From Asticcacaulis sp. AC466 (GTDB lineage Bacteria; Pseudomonadota; Alphaproteobacteria; Caulobacterales; Caulobacteraceae): 64,000 bases of DNA. The stretch covers positions 186,001 through 250,000 of the forward strand of contig NZ_AWGE01000006.1 in the NCBI RefSeq assembly GCF_000495815.1, in the 5' to 3' direction. Under the pieces are notes generated by a model. The model ran no database searches. It saw only the letters and a list, made by a program, of their open reading frames with translations, and was not told the DNA's origin. Position numbers and translations under genes: made by a program. Positions 25,376 to 33,002 of this stretch are shown piece by piece; within the stretch, counting starts at the first letter, position 1; each line of letters starts with the position of its first letter.

Positions 25376-27247
25376 ATGAGTTCTCCCAATCTGCAGAATA
25401 CCCCCATGCCCAAGTCGAAAGGCAAGGCATCGGAGACCATCGCGTTCCTGAAACCTTACCTGTGGCCGTCCGACCGTGCCGACCTGAAGATCCAGGTCGT
25501 CTGGGCGCTGCTGGCCATGCTGGTCGGCAAGATTCTGACTGCCTTTACGCCGCTGACGTTCAAATGGGCGACCAATGCCCTGACCGTCCACGCGCCGCAA
25601 CTGGCTCACCCGGACTGGTGGACCATGATTATCGGCATGCCGCTGGTTATGGTGGCGGCCTATGGCCTGGTCCGTATTCTATTCAATATTTTCAATAATA
25701 TCCGTGATGCCATGTTCGCGGCCGTCGGTCAGCACGCCGTCCGCGGCCTGGCCAACCGGTCGTTTGTGCACCTGCATAACCTCTCGCTGCGCTTCCATCT
25801 CCAACGCCGCACCGGCGGGCTTTCGCGCGTCATCGAACGCGGCAAGGCCGGGATTGAAACCATCATCCGCCTGACCATGATGGTCGGCATTCCGACCATT
25901 GTCGAATTCGTCCTGACGGCGGCTATCATCGCTTTGCAGTTCGATCTGATTTATGTCGGCGTCGTTGCCGTGACGGTGGTCGTTTATGTCTGGTTCTCGA
26001 TCATCGCGTCCAACTGGCGCATCAGCATCCGCAAGGACATGAACGAAGCCGATTCGGATTCGATGTCGAAAGCGGTCGATTCGCTGCTCAATTTCGAAAC
26101 GGTCAAATATTTCGGCAACGAAGATCACGAGTCGCAGCGCTATGATCGCGCCACCGCCATGTATGAAAAGGCGGCGATCAAGACCTATACTTCCCTGGCC
26201 TGGCTCAATATCGGCCAGACGGTGATTTTCGGCATCGGCATGCTGGTGGTCATGGTCATGTCGGTTCTGGAAGTGATGAACGGCACGAAGACGCTCGGCC
26301 ATCTGGTCATGGTCAACGCCTATATGATGCAGTTGTCGATTCCGCTGAATTTCATCGGCACCCTTTACCGTGAAATCTCGACCGGCCTGATCGACATGGA
26401 AGCCATGTTCAAGCTGCTCGACGAACCGCAGGAAGTCACCGATGCGACGGACGCAACCGACCTGGTGATCAGCGATGGGCATGTCAGCTTCAAGGACGTA
26501 ATCTTTTCCTATGATCCCGACCGCGCGATCCTGAAAGGGGTGTCGTTCGATATCCCGGCCGGCAAGACGGTGGCCGTCGTCGGCCCGTCAGGCGCCGGCA
26601 AATCGACCCTGTCGCGCCTGCTGTTCCGTTTCTATGACGTGAAGGGCGGCAGCATTGAAATCGATGGCCAGGATATTCGTCAGGTGTCCCAGGCGTCGTT
26701 GCGCAAGGCCATCGGTATGGTGCCGCAGGATACGGTCCTGTTCAACGACACCATCGCCTATAATATCGGTTACGGCAAATATGGCGCCTCGCGCGCGGAA
26801 ATTGAACATGCCGCCGAACAGGCCCAGGTCGCTGGCTTCATTGCCACCTTGCCGAAAGGCTACGACACCGAGGTTGGCGAGCGGGGGCTGAAGCTATCTG
26901 GCGGCGAAAAGCAGCGCGTGGCCATCGCTCGTACCCTGCTCAAGGCGCCGCCGATTCTGATCCTCGACGAAGCGACCTCGGCGCTCGATACGCATACCGA
27001 ACGTGAAATCCAGGCGTCTCTCGACGACGTGTCGAAAAATCGCACGACCCTGGTTATCGCCCACCGCCTGTCTACTGTGGTCGGTGCGGACGAAATCCTG
27101 GTGCTCAAGGACGGTGTCATTGCCGAACGCGGCAAACATGCCGATTTGATGCGCCTCAATGGCCTGTATCATTCAATGTGGGAGCGCCAGCGTGCCGCCG
27201 ATGCCGCGCGCGAAACCCTGGCCAAGGTTGCTGCCGAAGTCGAATAA
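25376..27247 (+). CDS. ATM1-type ABC exporter
   Basis: Half-size ABC transporter of 623 residues, a homodimer in the inner membrane. Six TM helices (about 35-330) carry the ATM1 landmarks NIRDAMFAAVGQHAVR and SLLNFETVKYFGNEDHE. The ATPase has Walker A GPSGAGKST, signature LSGGEKQRVAIARTLL, Walker B ILILDEATSALD and switch His in VIAHRLST. Bacterial Atm1 proteins export glutathione-metal or persulfide conjugates and give heavy-metal tolerance. The neighbour FrnE-like protein suits a thiol/metal stress role. An alternative start is Met11. Confidence 0.93.
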   Translation: MSSPNLQNTPMPKSKGKASETIAFLKPYLWPSDRADLKIQVVWALLAMLVGKILTAFTPLTFKWATNALTVHAPQLAHPDWWTMIIGMPLVMVAAYGLVRILFNIFNNIRDAMFAAVGQHAVRGLANRSFVHLHNLSLRFHLQRRTGGLSRVIERGKAGIETIIRLTMMVGIPTIVEFVLTAAIIALQFDLIYVGVVAVTVVVYVWFSIIASNWRISIRKDMNEADSDSMSKAVDSLLNFETVKYFGNEDHESQRYDRATAMYEKAAIKTYTSLAWLNIGQTVIFGIGMLVVMVMSVLEVMNGTKTLGHLVMVNAYMMQLSIPLNFIGTLYREISTGLIDMEAMFKLLDEPQEVTDATDATDLVISDGHVSFKDVIFSYDPDRAILKGVSFDIPAGKTVAVVGPSGAGKSTLSRLLFRFYDVKGGSIEIDGQDIRQVSQASLRKAIGMVPQDTVLFNDTIAYNIGYGKYGASRAEIEHAAEQAQVAGFIATLPKGYDTEVGERGLKLSGGEKQRVAIARTLLKAPPILILDEATSALDTHTEREIQASLDDVSKNRTTLVIAHRLSTVVGADEILVLKDGVIAERGKHADLMRLNGLYHSMWERQRAADAARETLAKVAAEVE

Positions 27248-27424
27248 TCCGGACACGGAGTATGGTCGAAGCCCATCCGAGATATAATTCCGGAAGGGCT
27301 TTTGCGTTGCACACAGCAAAAATCCCCCTCACCGGTGGGTAAGAGGGACTATGGCGCACAAAGTAGGGACGCTTTGTGTTGAGCGGTCTCTATTATAAAG
27401 AGTCTGCAAATCTGCGTAACTCAG

Positions 27425-27444
27425 CCGGAAACGAACGTTTCCGG
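27425..27444. other. Perfect inverted repeat near 3' end of the lipoprotein gene
   Basis: CCGGAAACG-AA-CGTTTCCGG is a perfect 9-bp inverted repeat, 9 bp past the stop of the minus-strand gene at 27453. It has no T-run; a Rho-independent role is doubtful. Confidence 0.45.
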
Positions 27445-27452
27445 CGAATGAC

Positions 27453-27674
27453 TTACATCGAAGACGAGGTCGTCGTCGTCGTGGTCGTGGACATGGCAGC
27501 TTCCGAAGCCGGAGCCATTTCCGATGTCGGCGCCATGGCGTCAGCGGCCGGGGAAGTCACTGCAGTCGACGTTTCCGTCGTCGTGGAGGTTTCTTCCTTC
27601 TTCGAACAGGCGGCAGCCGACAGGCACAGGCTGGCAGCGGCAGCGATGGTCATGATTTTAGCAATATTGCGCAT
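27453..27674 (-). CDS. Small Thr-rich lipoprotein, unknown function
   Basis: A 73-residue exported protein. The leader MRNIAKIMTIAAAASLCLS runs to a lipobox-like AAAC, which would leave Cys23 lipidated. The mature part is low complexity: KKEETSTTTETST, then an Ala/Pro/Met stretch and a run of Thr/Ser (STTTTTTTSSSM) at the end. AAGGAA precedes the ATG. No family is recognised. The clean signal peptide, good ribosome site and own intergenic spacing support it as a real gene. Confidence 0.75.
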   Translation of the reverse strand: MRNIAKIMTIAAAASLCLSAAACSKKEETSTTTETSTAVTSPAADAMAPTSEMAPASEAAMSTTTTTTTSSSM

Positions 27675-27803
27675 AATTGTGATTCCTTCTCACCAAGACG
27701 TGAAGCGAATATGGAGGAGAGGGTGTATGGAAGCGCTGTGGCTAGGGTCGCAATTTCATAAAAATTTAGTAAGTGCGAAATAATCGCGGTCCGCGTCGGA
27801 CGC

Positions 27804-28592
27804 CTATTGCGCCGTCCAGCCGCCATCGATGCTGAGCGGAGCACCGTTTATCGACTTGCCGGCATCTGAGCACAGGAATACGGCAAGCGCGGTAATGTCT
27901 TCCACTGTCACGAATTCGCCGGTCGGCTGTGCGGCCAGGATTACCGTTTTGATGACCTCGGCTTCGGTCATGCCGCGCGCCTTGGCGGTGTCCGGAATCT
28001 GCTTTTCAACCAACGGTGTTTTTACATAGCCCGGGCAGATGGCGTTGCAGGTAATGCCATGCTCCGCACCCTCCAGGGCGATGGTGCGCGTAAAGCCGAG
28101 CAGGCCGTGTTTAGCAGCGACATAAGCCGCCTTGAACGGCGAGGCGACGAGCGCGTGCGCCGAGGCAATATTCACGATACGACCCCATTTTTTCGCCTTC
28201 ATGGCGGCGAAGGTCAGGCGCGTCGTGTGAAAACTCGCCGTCAGATTCAGGCTGATGATGGCATCCCATTTTTCCGGCGGAAAGTCCTCGATCGGGGAGA
28301 CGTGCTGAATCCCGGCATTGTTGACCAATATGTCCACGCCGCCCAGCTTGCTATCGATTTCCGAAATCAGGGCTGCGATTTGGTCCGGCTTGGTCAGGTC
28401 AGCGCCATTGAACAGGACCTCGACACCGAATTCCTTGGCCAGACCACTGCGTTCGGCTTCGATGGCTGCCGGGTCGCCCATGCCGTTAAGCATGATCTTC
28501 GCCCCTTGCGCCGCCAATCCCCTAGCTATGGCCAGTCCGATGCCGCTGGTGGAGCCTGTAACGAGGGCGGTCTTGCCGGAAAGGGTAGCCAT
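27804..28592 (-). CDS. 3-hydroxybutyrate dehydrogenase (SDR family)
   Basis: Short-chain dehydrogenase oxidising 3-hydroxybutyrate to acetoacetate with NAD+ in polyhydroxybutyrate use. The 262 residues show the Rossmann motif VTGSTSGIGLAIA, NNAG, catalytic Ser in IVNIASAHALVASP and YxxxK in YVAAKHGLL. Segments AICPGYVKTPLVEKQIPD and GWTAQ at the end are typical for BdhA. It follows a phasin-like gene after 11 bp, which supports the PHB role. Confidence 0.9.
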   Translation of the reverse strand: MATLSGKTALVTGSTSGIGLAIARGLAAQGAKIMLNGMGDPAAIEAERSGLAKEFGVEVLFNGADLTKPDQIAALISEIDSKLGGVDILVNNAGIQHVSPIEDFPPEKWDAIISLNLTASFHTTRLTFAAMKAKKWGRIVNIASAHALVASPFKAAYVAAKHGLLGFTRTIALEGAEHGITCNAICPGYVKTPLVEKQIPDTAKARGMTEAEVIKTVILAAQPTGEFVTVEDITALAVFLCSDAGKSINGAPLSIDGGWTAQ

Positions 28593-28603
28593 GAGGGTAG
28601 TCC

Positions 28604-28975
28604 TTATTCTTTGGGAGTTTCAGTAGAGGTCGGCGTGTCGGCGTGGGCAGCGACAGTCAGCGCCTGTCTTCCGCACTGTTCGACGAAATGCATGGTCGCT
28701 TTGGTTTGGTCCTGGCCATATTTCAGGCATGTCTCGGCCCATTTTTTTTGCAGATCGGCCACGGCAGCCGCGTCGCGGTTGCCGTCTTTGGTAAGATGGG
28801 CCGCTTCGTTCATCAGGTTCAAGGCTTCCTGGGTGAAGGCGGTCGTATCTTCTGCGTAGCGGCGGGATGTCGTGCTGATCATTTCGATCAGATTGATCAG
28901 GCTGCGCGCGGCGCGCTGCTGCTGGTCTGCCATTAGCCGCAGGCCGTTTTCGAAAGCCGAGGGAGTGCTCATCAT
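28604..28975 (-). CDS. Phasin-like protein
   Basis: Small helical protein of 123 residues expected to coat PHB granules. From about 10 to 105 it is amphipathic helix with phasin-type composition: FENGLRLMADQQQRAARSLINL, then ALNLMNEAAHLTKDGNRDA. The C-terminus is Thr/Pro-rich. Two adjacent ATG codons (28975 and 28972) follow TTGAGGCC. First gene of a two-gene unit with the 3-hydroxybutyrate dehydrogenase. The phasin assignment is from composition and context, since the family is weakly conserved. Confidence 0.7.
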   Translation of the reverse strand: MMSTPSAFENGLRLMADQQQRAARSLINLIEMISTTSRRYAEDTTAFTQEALNLMNEAAHLTKDGNRDAAAVADLQKKWAETCLKYGQDQTKATMHFVEQCGRQALTVAAHADTPTSTETPKE

Positions 28976-29092
28976 AGGCCTCAATTAGCGTATGGATTCT
29001 GGTCGCGCAAACAGATCCTAAAGATCAAAAGCCACCAAACTATGGCGATATTTACACTTGGGTGCAATGCGGAAAATATTTTGCAGCGGCGC

Positions 29093-29512
29093 TTAGTTGA
29101 GCAGAATCGAACCGAGGAGGACCTTTGCCCCCTTCTGCCCCAAAATCTGGTCAGTGACGGTCTGGAATTGGCTTGAAATGAAGTCCGGGTCGACCAGAGA
29201 CTGAGACGTCAGGCCACCCGCATAGCTCTGAAGACGCGTCAGATAGGCGTCCTGAAGGCGCGGCATCATCAACACGATCTGTTCCGTTAGTTTGGGATTA
29301 TCTGTGTAGAGGCCCATGTCGACGCTCAATGTCCCATGTTTGCGCCGCCCGACGTCCGTGAAGGCGGTAACCGTACGGAACTGGGTATAGCCCGCGCCAC
29401 CGCCCTTTTTTTTGGGTTCGCTGGCGATGGCTGGCAAGGCCATGAAGCTGGCGGCGGTGAAGCCAAGTGCGGTGAAGCCAAGTGCGGCGGCAAGAAAGCG
29501 TCTGCGGATCAT
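29093..29512 (-). CDS. Exported protein, unknown function, weakly FliL-like
   Basis: A 139-residue protein with an RRRFLAAALGFTALGFTAASF leader (possible Tat), cleaved near AIASEP. The mature part has KKKGGGAGYTQF, a beta segment (TVTAFTDVGRRKHGTLSVDMGLY) and a helical C-terminus (IVLMMPRLQDAYLTRLQSY). The layout of a beta start followed by a helical end resembles FliL-type domains, but I cannot confirm this. No flagellar gene is nearby. A 15-bp unit is duplicated within the leader (see repeat at 29455). Confidence 0.7.
   Translation of the reverse strand: MIRRRFLAAALGFTALGFTAASFMALPAIASEPKKKGGGAGYTQFRTVTAFTDVGRRKHGTLSVDMGLYTDNPKLTEQIVLMMPRLQDAYLTRLQSYAGGLTSQSLVDPDFISSQFQTVTDQILGQKGAKVLLGSILLN
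29455..29486 (-). repeat. Duplicated unit in a signal peptide
   Basis: The stretch GGTGAAGCCAAGTGC occurs twice in succession within this interval, encoding the repeated GFTA(L) of the leader. A likely replication-slippage duplication. Confidence 0.8.
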
Positions 29513-29650
29513 GATGCGCTATTCTATCTGTACAGGGTTAAAAGGCGGTATATTGTGGTAATAAAAAAGTAACCATAAAATCAATGGTTTAAGTCAACTT
29601 CAGATTAAGGGGTTTCGGCTAAGCTCAGGGCATTGCAACCCGGAAGCCGC

Positions 29651-30562
29651 ATGACGACCCCACATTCCCAGACCCAGAGGCTATTGCGCCGCATCAACAG
29701 TGCGATGACCTCTGTGTTGATTGTCGAGGACAACGACGCTTCGCGCCGGCTGGTTATGGAACTGCTGCGCGCGGCCGGTTTCAACAACCTGTCCTTCGCT
29801 CGCAACGCAGAAGAAGCCATCGATCATCTTCAGGCCCAGAACCCCGATGTCATGTTGCTGGACTGGGGGTTACCGGGCATGTCCGGCATCGAGCTGGTCA
29901 CTGCGCTGCGCCAGGCGGCCCTGCGGCCCGATCCCCGTTTTCCCAATCCGCAATTACCCATCGTCATGTTGACGGCGCGCCAGCGTGCGCATGACGTCAC
30001 ACTAGCGCGAAATGCCGGGGTCAATGAGTTTGTTATAAAGCCGTTTTCAACGAGTTCGCTGCTGCGCGCCCTGTCGTCCGCTCTGGTCAAGAAGCGCCGT
30101 TTCGTCGTCTCGGAAAATTTCGTCGGGCCCGACCGCCGCCGCCGCGCAGGCCTTTTTCCCGGTCTGCTTCGGCGCTCCGAAGATACCCAGGAATTGTCGA
30201 TCTTGGGGCAGCGGTCCCTAGGGCAGGAAATCAACGCCTTACGCGGTTTGATCCGCGCGGAAGGCCAGTCTGGCACCCAGCTAGACCGCGATCACGTCAA
30301 CCAGGTAGTCATGCGGCTTATGCATACCCAGACGGTCGCTCATGACTTCCGGATGCGATTGATCGAACAGGCGACACAGTCTTTAAATGACTATGTGCGA
30401 TTGTTCGGTGAAAAGGCCGAAGCCGACGTTCTGGATGTGCACCTCGACGCCCTGACCCGCCTGAACGAAATACCCTATGCCGATCCCGATGAAGCCTTGA
30501 ATATCGTCAAGCATCTGACCGCGCTGGTCGACAAGCGCAAAGCCAATCGCAAGGTCGCCTAA
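29651..30562 (+). CDS. Response regulator with helical C-terminal extension
   Basis: Two-component receiver protein of 303 residues. The receiver (about 18-145) has the acidic pair VEDND, phosphoacceptor Asp71 in MLLDWGLPGMSG, a Thr in MLTARQ and Lys in VIKPFS. After it stands FVGPDRRRRAG, a basic linker seen in alphaproteobacterial regulators, then about 130 residues of helix with no DNA-binding domain, so output is probably by protein contact. ATG 29651 follows GGAAG; TTG 29633 is less likely. Its stop overlaps the next ATG (TAATG), tying it to two paralogous proteins of unknown family. No kinase gene is adjacent. Confidence 0.88.
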   Translation: MTTPHSQTQRLLRRINSAMTSVLIVEDNDASRRLVMELLRAAGFNNLSFARNAEEAIDHLQAQNPDVMLLDWGLPGMSGIELVTALRQAALRPDPRFPNPQLPIVMLTARQRAHDVTLARNAGVNEFVIKPFSTSSLLRALSSALVKKRRFVVSENFVGPDRRRRAGLFPGLLRRSEDTQELSILGQRSLGQEINALRGLIRAEGQSGTQLDRDHVNQVVMRLMHTQTVAHDFRMRLIEQATQSLNDYVRLFGEKAEADVLDVHLDALTRLNEIPYADPDEALNIVKHLTALVDKRKANRKVA

Positions 30563-31737
30563 TGAACGCGTTCGCCACCATTGACGCCAAGGGCGCTGCT
30601 ACCAATAACAGCAACAACCGCGATGTGCGCAACCTGGCAAATCTGGGTGAAACCGCCTCCACCAGTCGGGTGCTCAACCTGTCTCAGGTCTATCTGGCAT
30701 CGGCGCGTGAGAAGGAATACCAGCTTAGGCCGTTCTTTCGCGACTCGCAGATGAACAAGTGCATTATAATAAAGCACACCCTGCGCGCCAACGAACGCGA
30801 TATGTTTACGCGGCATCGTCGCACGGCGACCAAGATTATTCTGCCGTTCGATCCGCAGGATCTGAAATTGGGCGGACGCTCCATTCTGATCAACCAGGTC
30901 GGTTTCGACGTATTTTGCCGCAACTATTTCAATACGGATGATGTCAACGCCAATGGGGATGTCCAGGTCCTGCGACTGCTCGACCAGCTACCGTCGCTGG
31001 ATCCGTTCCTCGTGCGCGAGCACCTGTCGCGCCATGGTTTCAGGCCGGGCGCCGTATACCTGAAGATTTCACCGTTCGACCTGCAGCGCATGATCGGTTT
31101 CGCCAACGAAGAAATCGAACGCCTGGTGCGGACGGCCTTTTCAAACGCCCTGTCCGGCGGCGCGGCAATCAAGCTGGCGGGCAAGATACTGGCTAACGAG
31201 CTTGACAAGGAATTGTGGCCGCTCAAATCGACCTTGCGCATGTCAGACGAAGAGTTTTCCGATGGTATCTTCTCCTGGCGCGGCTTTCTGTATTTCAAGT
31301 GGCGGCATCTTGAGCTGCAAGATGAGATGCGCCGGGTGCTGGAAGGCCTCGCGACCTACCAACCGGTCGGACCGTGCGATGACGGCATCAGCGACTATCT
31401 CAAGGAAACGCGCCCGCGTCTCGCGCGCCGCATCGTCAATGCCATCGCCAGCGTCGGCCGCACACTCAGTGTCTACGATCACGCCTATCACGCCCTGGTC
31501 GAAGGCGAAAATCCCGCTCCGTTCCGCCGGTTCCTGATCGACGGCCCCGGCCTGTTCTTCGAACTGGGAGAAAGCATTGGCATTCTGTCGCATATCGGTT
31601 CCTTCTGGTCTTATCGTATGAGCCAGTCAATGATGACCCAACGTCTGACGCCGATCGAGTACGGTGATATCCTGGCGGATTTCGAGGACTCCTTGTCCCT
31701 CGTCACACGTTACGATGAAGACGACAGGGACCGGTGA
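30562..31737 (+). CDS. Conserved protein of unknown family, paralogue A
   Basis: I do not recognise the family. The 391 residues have no signal peptide or TM segment. Blocks shared with its downstream neighbour are RDVRNLANL, SRVLNLSQVYL, IIIKHTLRANERDMF, TKIILPFDPQDLKLGGRS, LDPFLVREHL, AVYLKISPFDL and MSDEEFSDGIFSWRGFLYFKW. The last third is helical. It starts at the last base of the response regulator stop and overlaps the next gene by 4 bp, so all three are translationally coupled. A role as output of the regulator is the simplest reading, but that is inference. Confidence 0.85.
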   Translation: MNAFATIDAKGAATNNSNNRDVRNLANLGETASTSRVLNLSQVYLASAREKEYQLRPFFRDSQMNKCIIIKHTLRANERDMFTRHRRTATKIILPFDPQDLKLGGRSILINQVGFDVFCRNYFNTDDVNANGDVQVLRLLDQLPSLDPFLVREHLSRHGFRPGAVYLKISPFDLQRMIGFANEEIERLVRTAFSNALSGGAAIKLAGKILANELDKELWPLKSTLRMSDEEFSDGIFSWRGFLYFKWRHLELQDEMRRVLEGLATYQPVGPCDDGISDYLKETRPRLARRIVNAIASVGRTLSVYDHAYHALVEGENPAPFRRFLIDGPGLFFELGESIGILSHIGSFWSYRMSQSMMTQRLTPIEYGDILADFEDSLSLVTRYDEDDRDR

Positions 31738-32927
31738 TGGGGGACGCTCCCATCCTGTCTGCCGGCTTGTTGCGCGCTGCGAGCGACAGCGACTTCTCGA
31801 CGACACGGGAAATCCGCAACCTGGCGAATCTGAACCGCACTTGGTCGTCGTGCCGAGTGCTCAACCTTGCCAAGCTGTACACCGCCTATAATGAGAACGA
31901 GGACTATATCGCCAAGCCGATGTTCGAGCATTCGGCTTTGAACCGGGCGGTCATCCTCAAGCACACCTTGCGCCTGGACGAGCGTGACCTGTTTCCCAAT
32001 GGCCGCCGTACGGTAACCAAGATTATACTGCCCTATGATCCTTACGATCTGAAGCTGGGCGGCCGGTCCTTCTTTTATCGCCAGACCCAGTTTGAAACCC
32101 TGATGCGAAGCTATCTGGGCATCGAGGATCTGGGCAAGAATCGTGACGCCCGCATTCTGCGCTGCATTGATGAACTGCCCTCGCTCGATCCCTTCCTGCT
32201 GCGTGAACATCTCGACAAGGCCGGTTTCAACCCGTCCGGAGTCTATTTCCAGATTTCCGCGGCGGACCTGAAGGCTATGACGGCCTTCACGGCGCGCGAA
32301 ATCGAAAACCTGGTCAATATTGCCTTTGGCGGGACCAAGGGAGGCGGGGCGACCAAGCTCGGCAATAAGATTCTGTCGGACAAACTGAACCAGACCCTCG
32401 CGCCATTGCAGGAAACCCTGCATATGTCGGATGAGGAGTTTCAGGAAGGGATCATGTGCTGGCGTGGCTTCCTCTATTACAAGTGGTGCCATGTCGAATT
32501 GCAGGACGGCCTGCGCGAAGTCCTGGCCGGCATCGGCAGTCACCGTATTTCCGGAACCTACGACGATCACCTGCGCACCTATCTGCGTAAGGCGCGTCCG
32601 CGCATAGCGCGCGCCATCATCGGCATGATCAACGATGCGAAGGAAACCCTGACCCATTACGACGATGTCTATACCGCACTGGCAACGCGTGGCGATCCGG
32701 AGCCCTTCCGTCAATTCCTGCTCTTCGGTTCGGAACTCTTTGTCGAGCTTGGGCAAAAAATTGGTACGCTCAACCATATCGCCTCGTTCTGGCGGTTCCG
32801 TATGGCGCGTCTCAACAAGAAGGGCGTCAAACCGCTTCAGGACATAGAATTCGCCGACATCCTGATGGATTTCGAAGCTGGTCTGTTCAATGTCATGAAA
32901 AGAGACATAATGCGCCAGCGGGCGTAG
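31734..32927 (+). CDS. Conserved protein of unknown family, paralogue B
   Basis: A 397-residue soluble protein clearly related to the product of 30562-31737 along its whole length: REIRNLANL, CRVLNLAKLY, VILKHTLRLDERDLF, TKIILPYDPYDLKLGGRS, LDPFLLREHLDKAGF, VYFQISAADL, MSDEEFQEGIMCWRGFLYYKW. It begins with GTG at 31734 overlapping the previous stop (GTGATG); ATG at 31737 is the alternative. The pair came from tandem duplication followed by clear divergence, so each copy may have its own job, perhaps as a heterodimer. Two terminator-like hairpins follow. Confidence 0.85.
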   Translation: MMGDAPILSAGLLRAASDSDFSTTREIRNLANLNRTWSSCRVLNLAKLYTAYNENEDYIAKPMFEHSALNRAVILKHTLRLDERDLFPNGRRTVTKIILPYDPYDLKLGGRSFFYRQTQFETLMRSYLGIEDLGKNRDARILRCIDELPSLDPFLLREHLDKAGFNPSGVYFQISAADLKAMTAFTAREIENLVNIAFGGTKGGGATKLGNKILSDKLNQTLAPLQETLHMSDEEFQEGIMCWRGFLYYKWCHVELQDGLREVLAGIGSHRISGTYDDHLRTYLRKARPRIARAIIGMINDAKETLTHYDDVYTALATRGDPEPFRQFLLFGSELFVELGQKIGTLNHIASFWRFRMARLNKKGVKPLQDIEFADILMDFEAGLFNVMKRDIMRQRA

Positions 32928-32930
32928 GCG

Positions 32931-32991
32931 CAAAAAAGCTCCGGACGCCTGCCCGGAGCTTTGGAGCCGTCAGGTGCCGAAAACGGCACCT
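32931..32991. terminator. Tandem hairpins between convergent genes
   Basis: AAAGCTCCGG (32935-32944) pairs with CCGGAGCTTT (32953-32962); read on the minus strand it ends in TTTTTT, which suits the peptidase gene. A second stem AGGTGCCG/CGGCACCT (32972-32991) with an AAAA loop stands beside it. Confidence 0.82.
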
Positions 32992-33002
32992 ATCGTGTTC
33001 GT

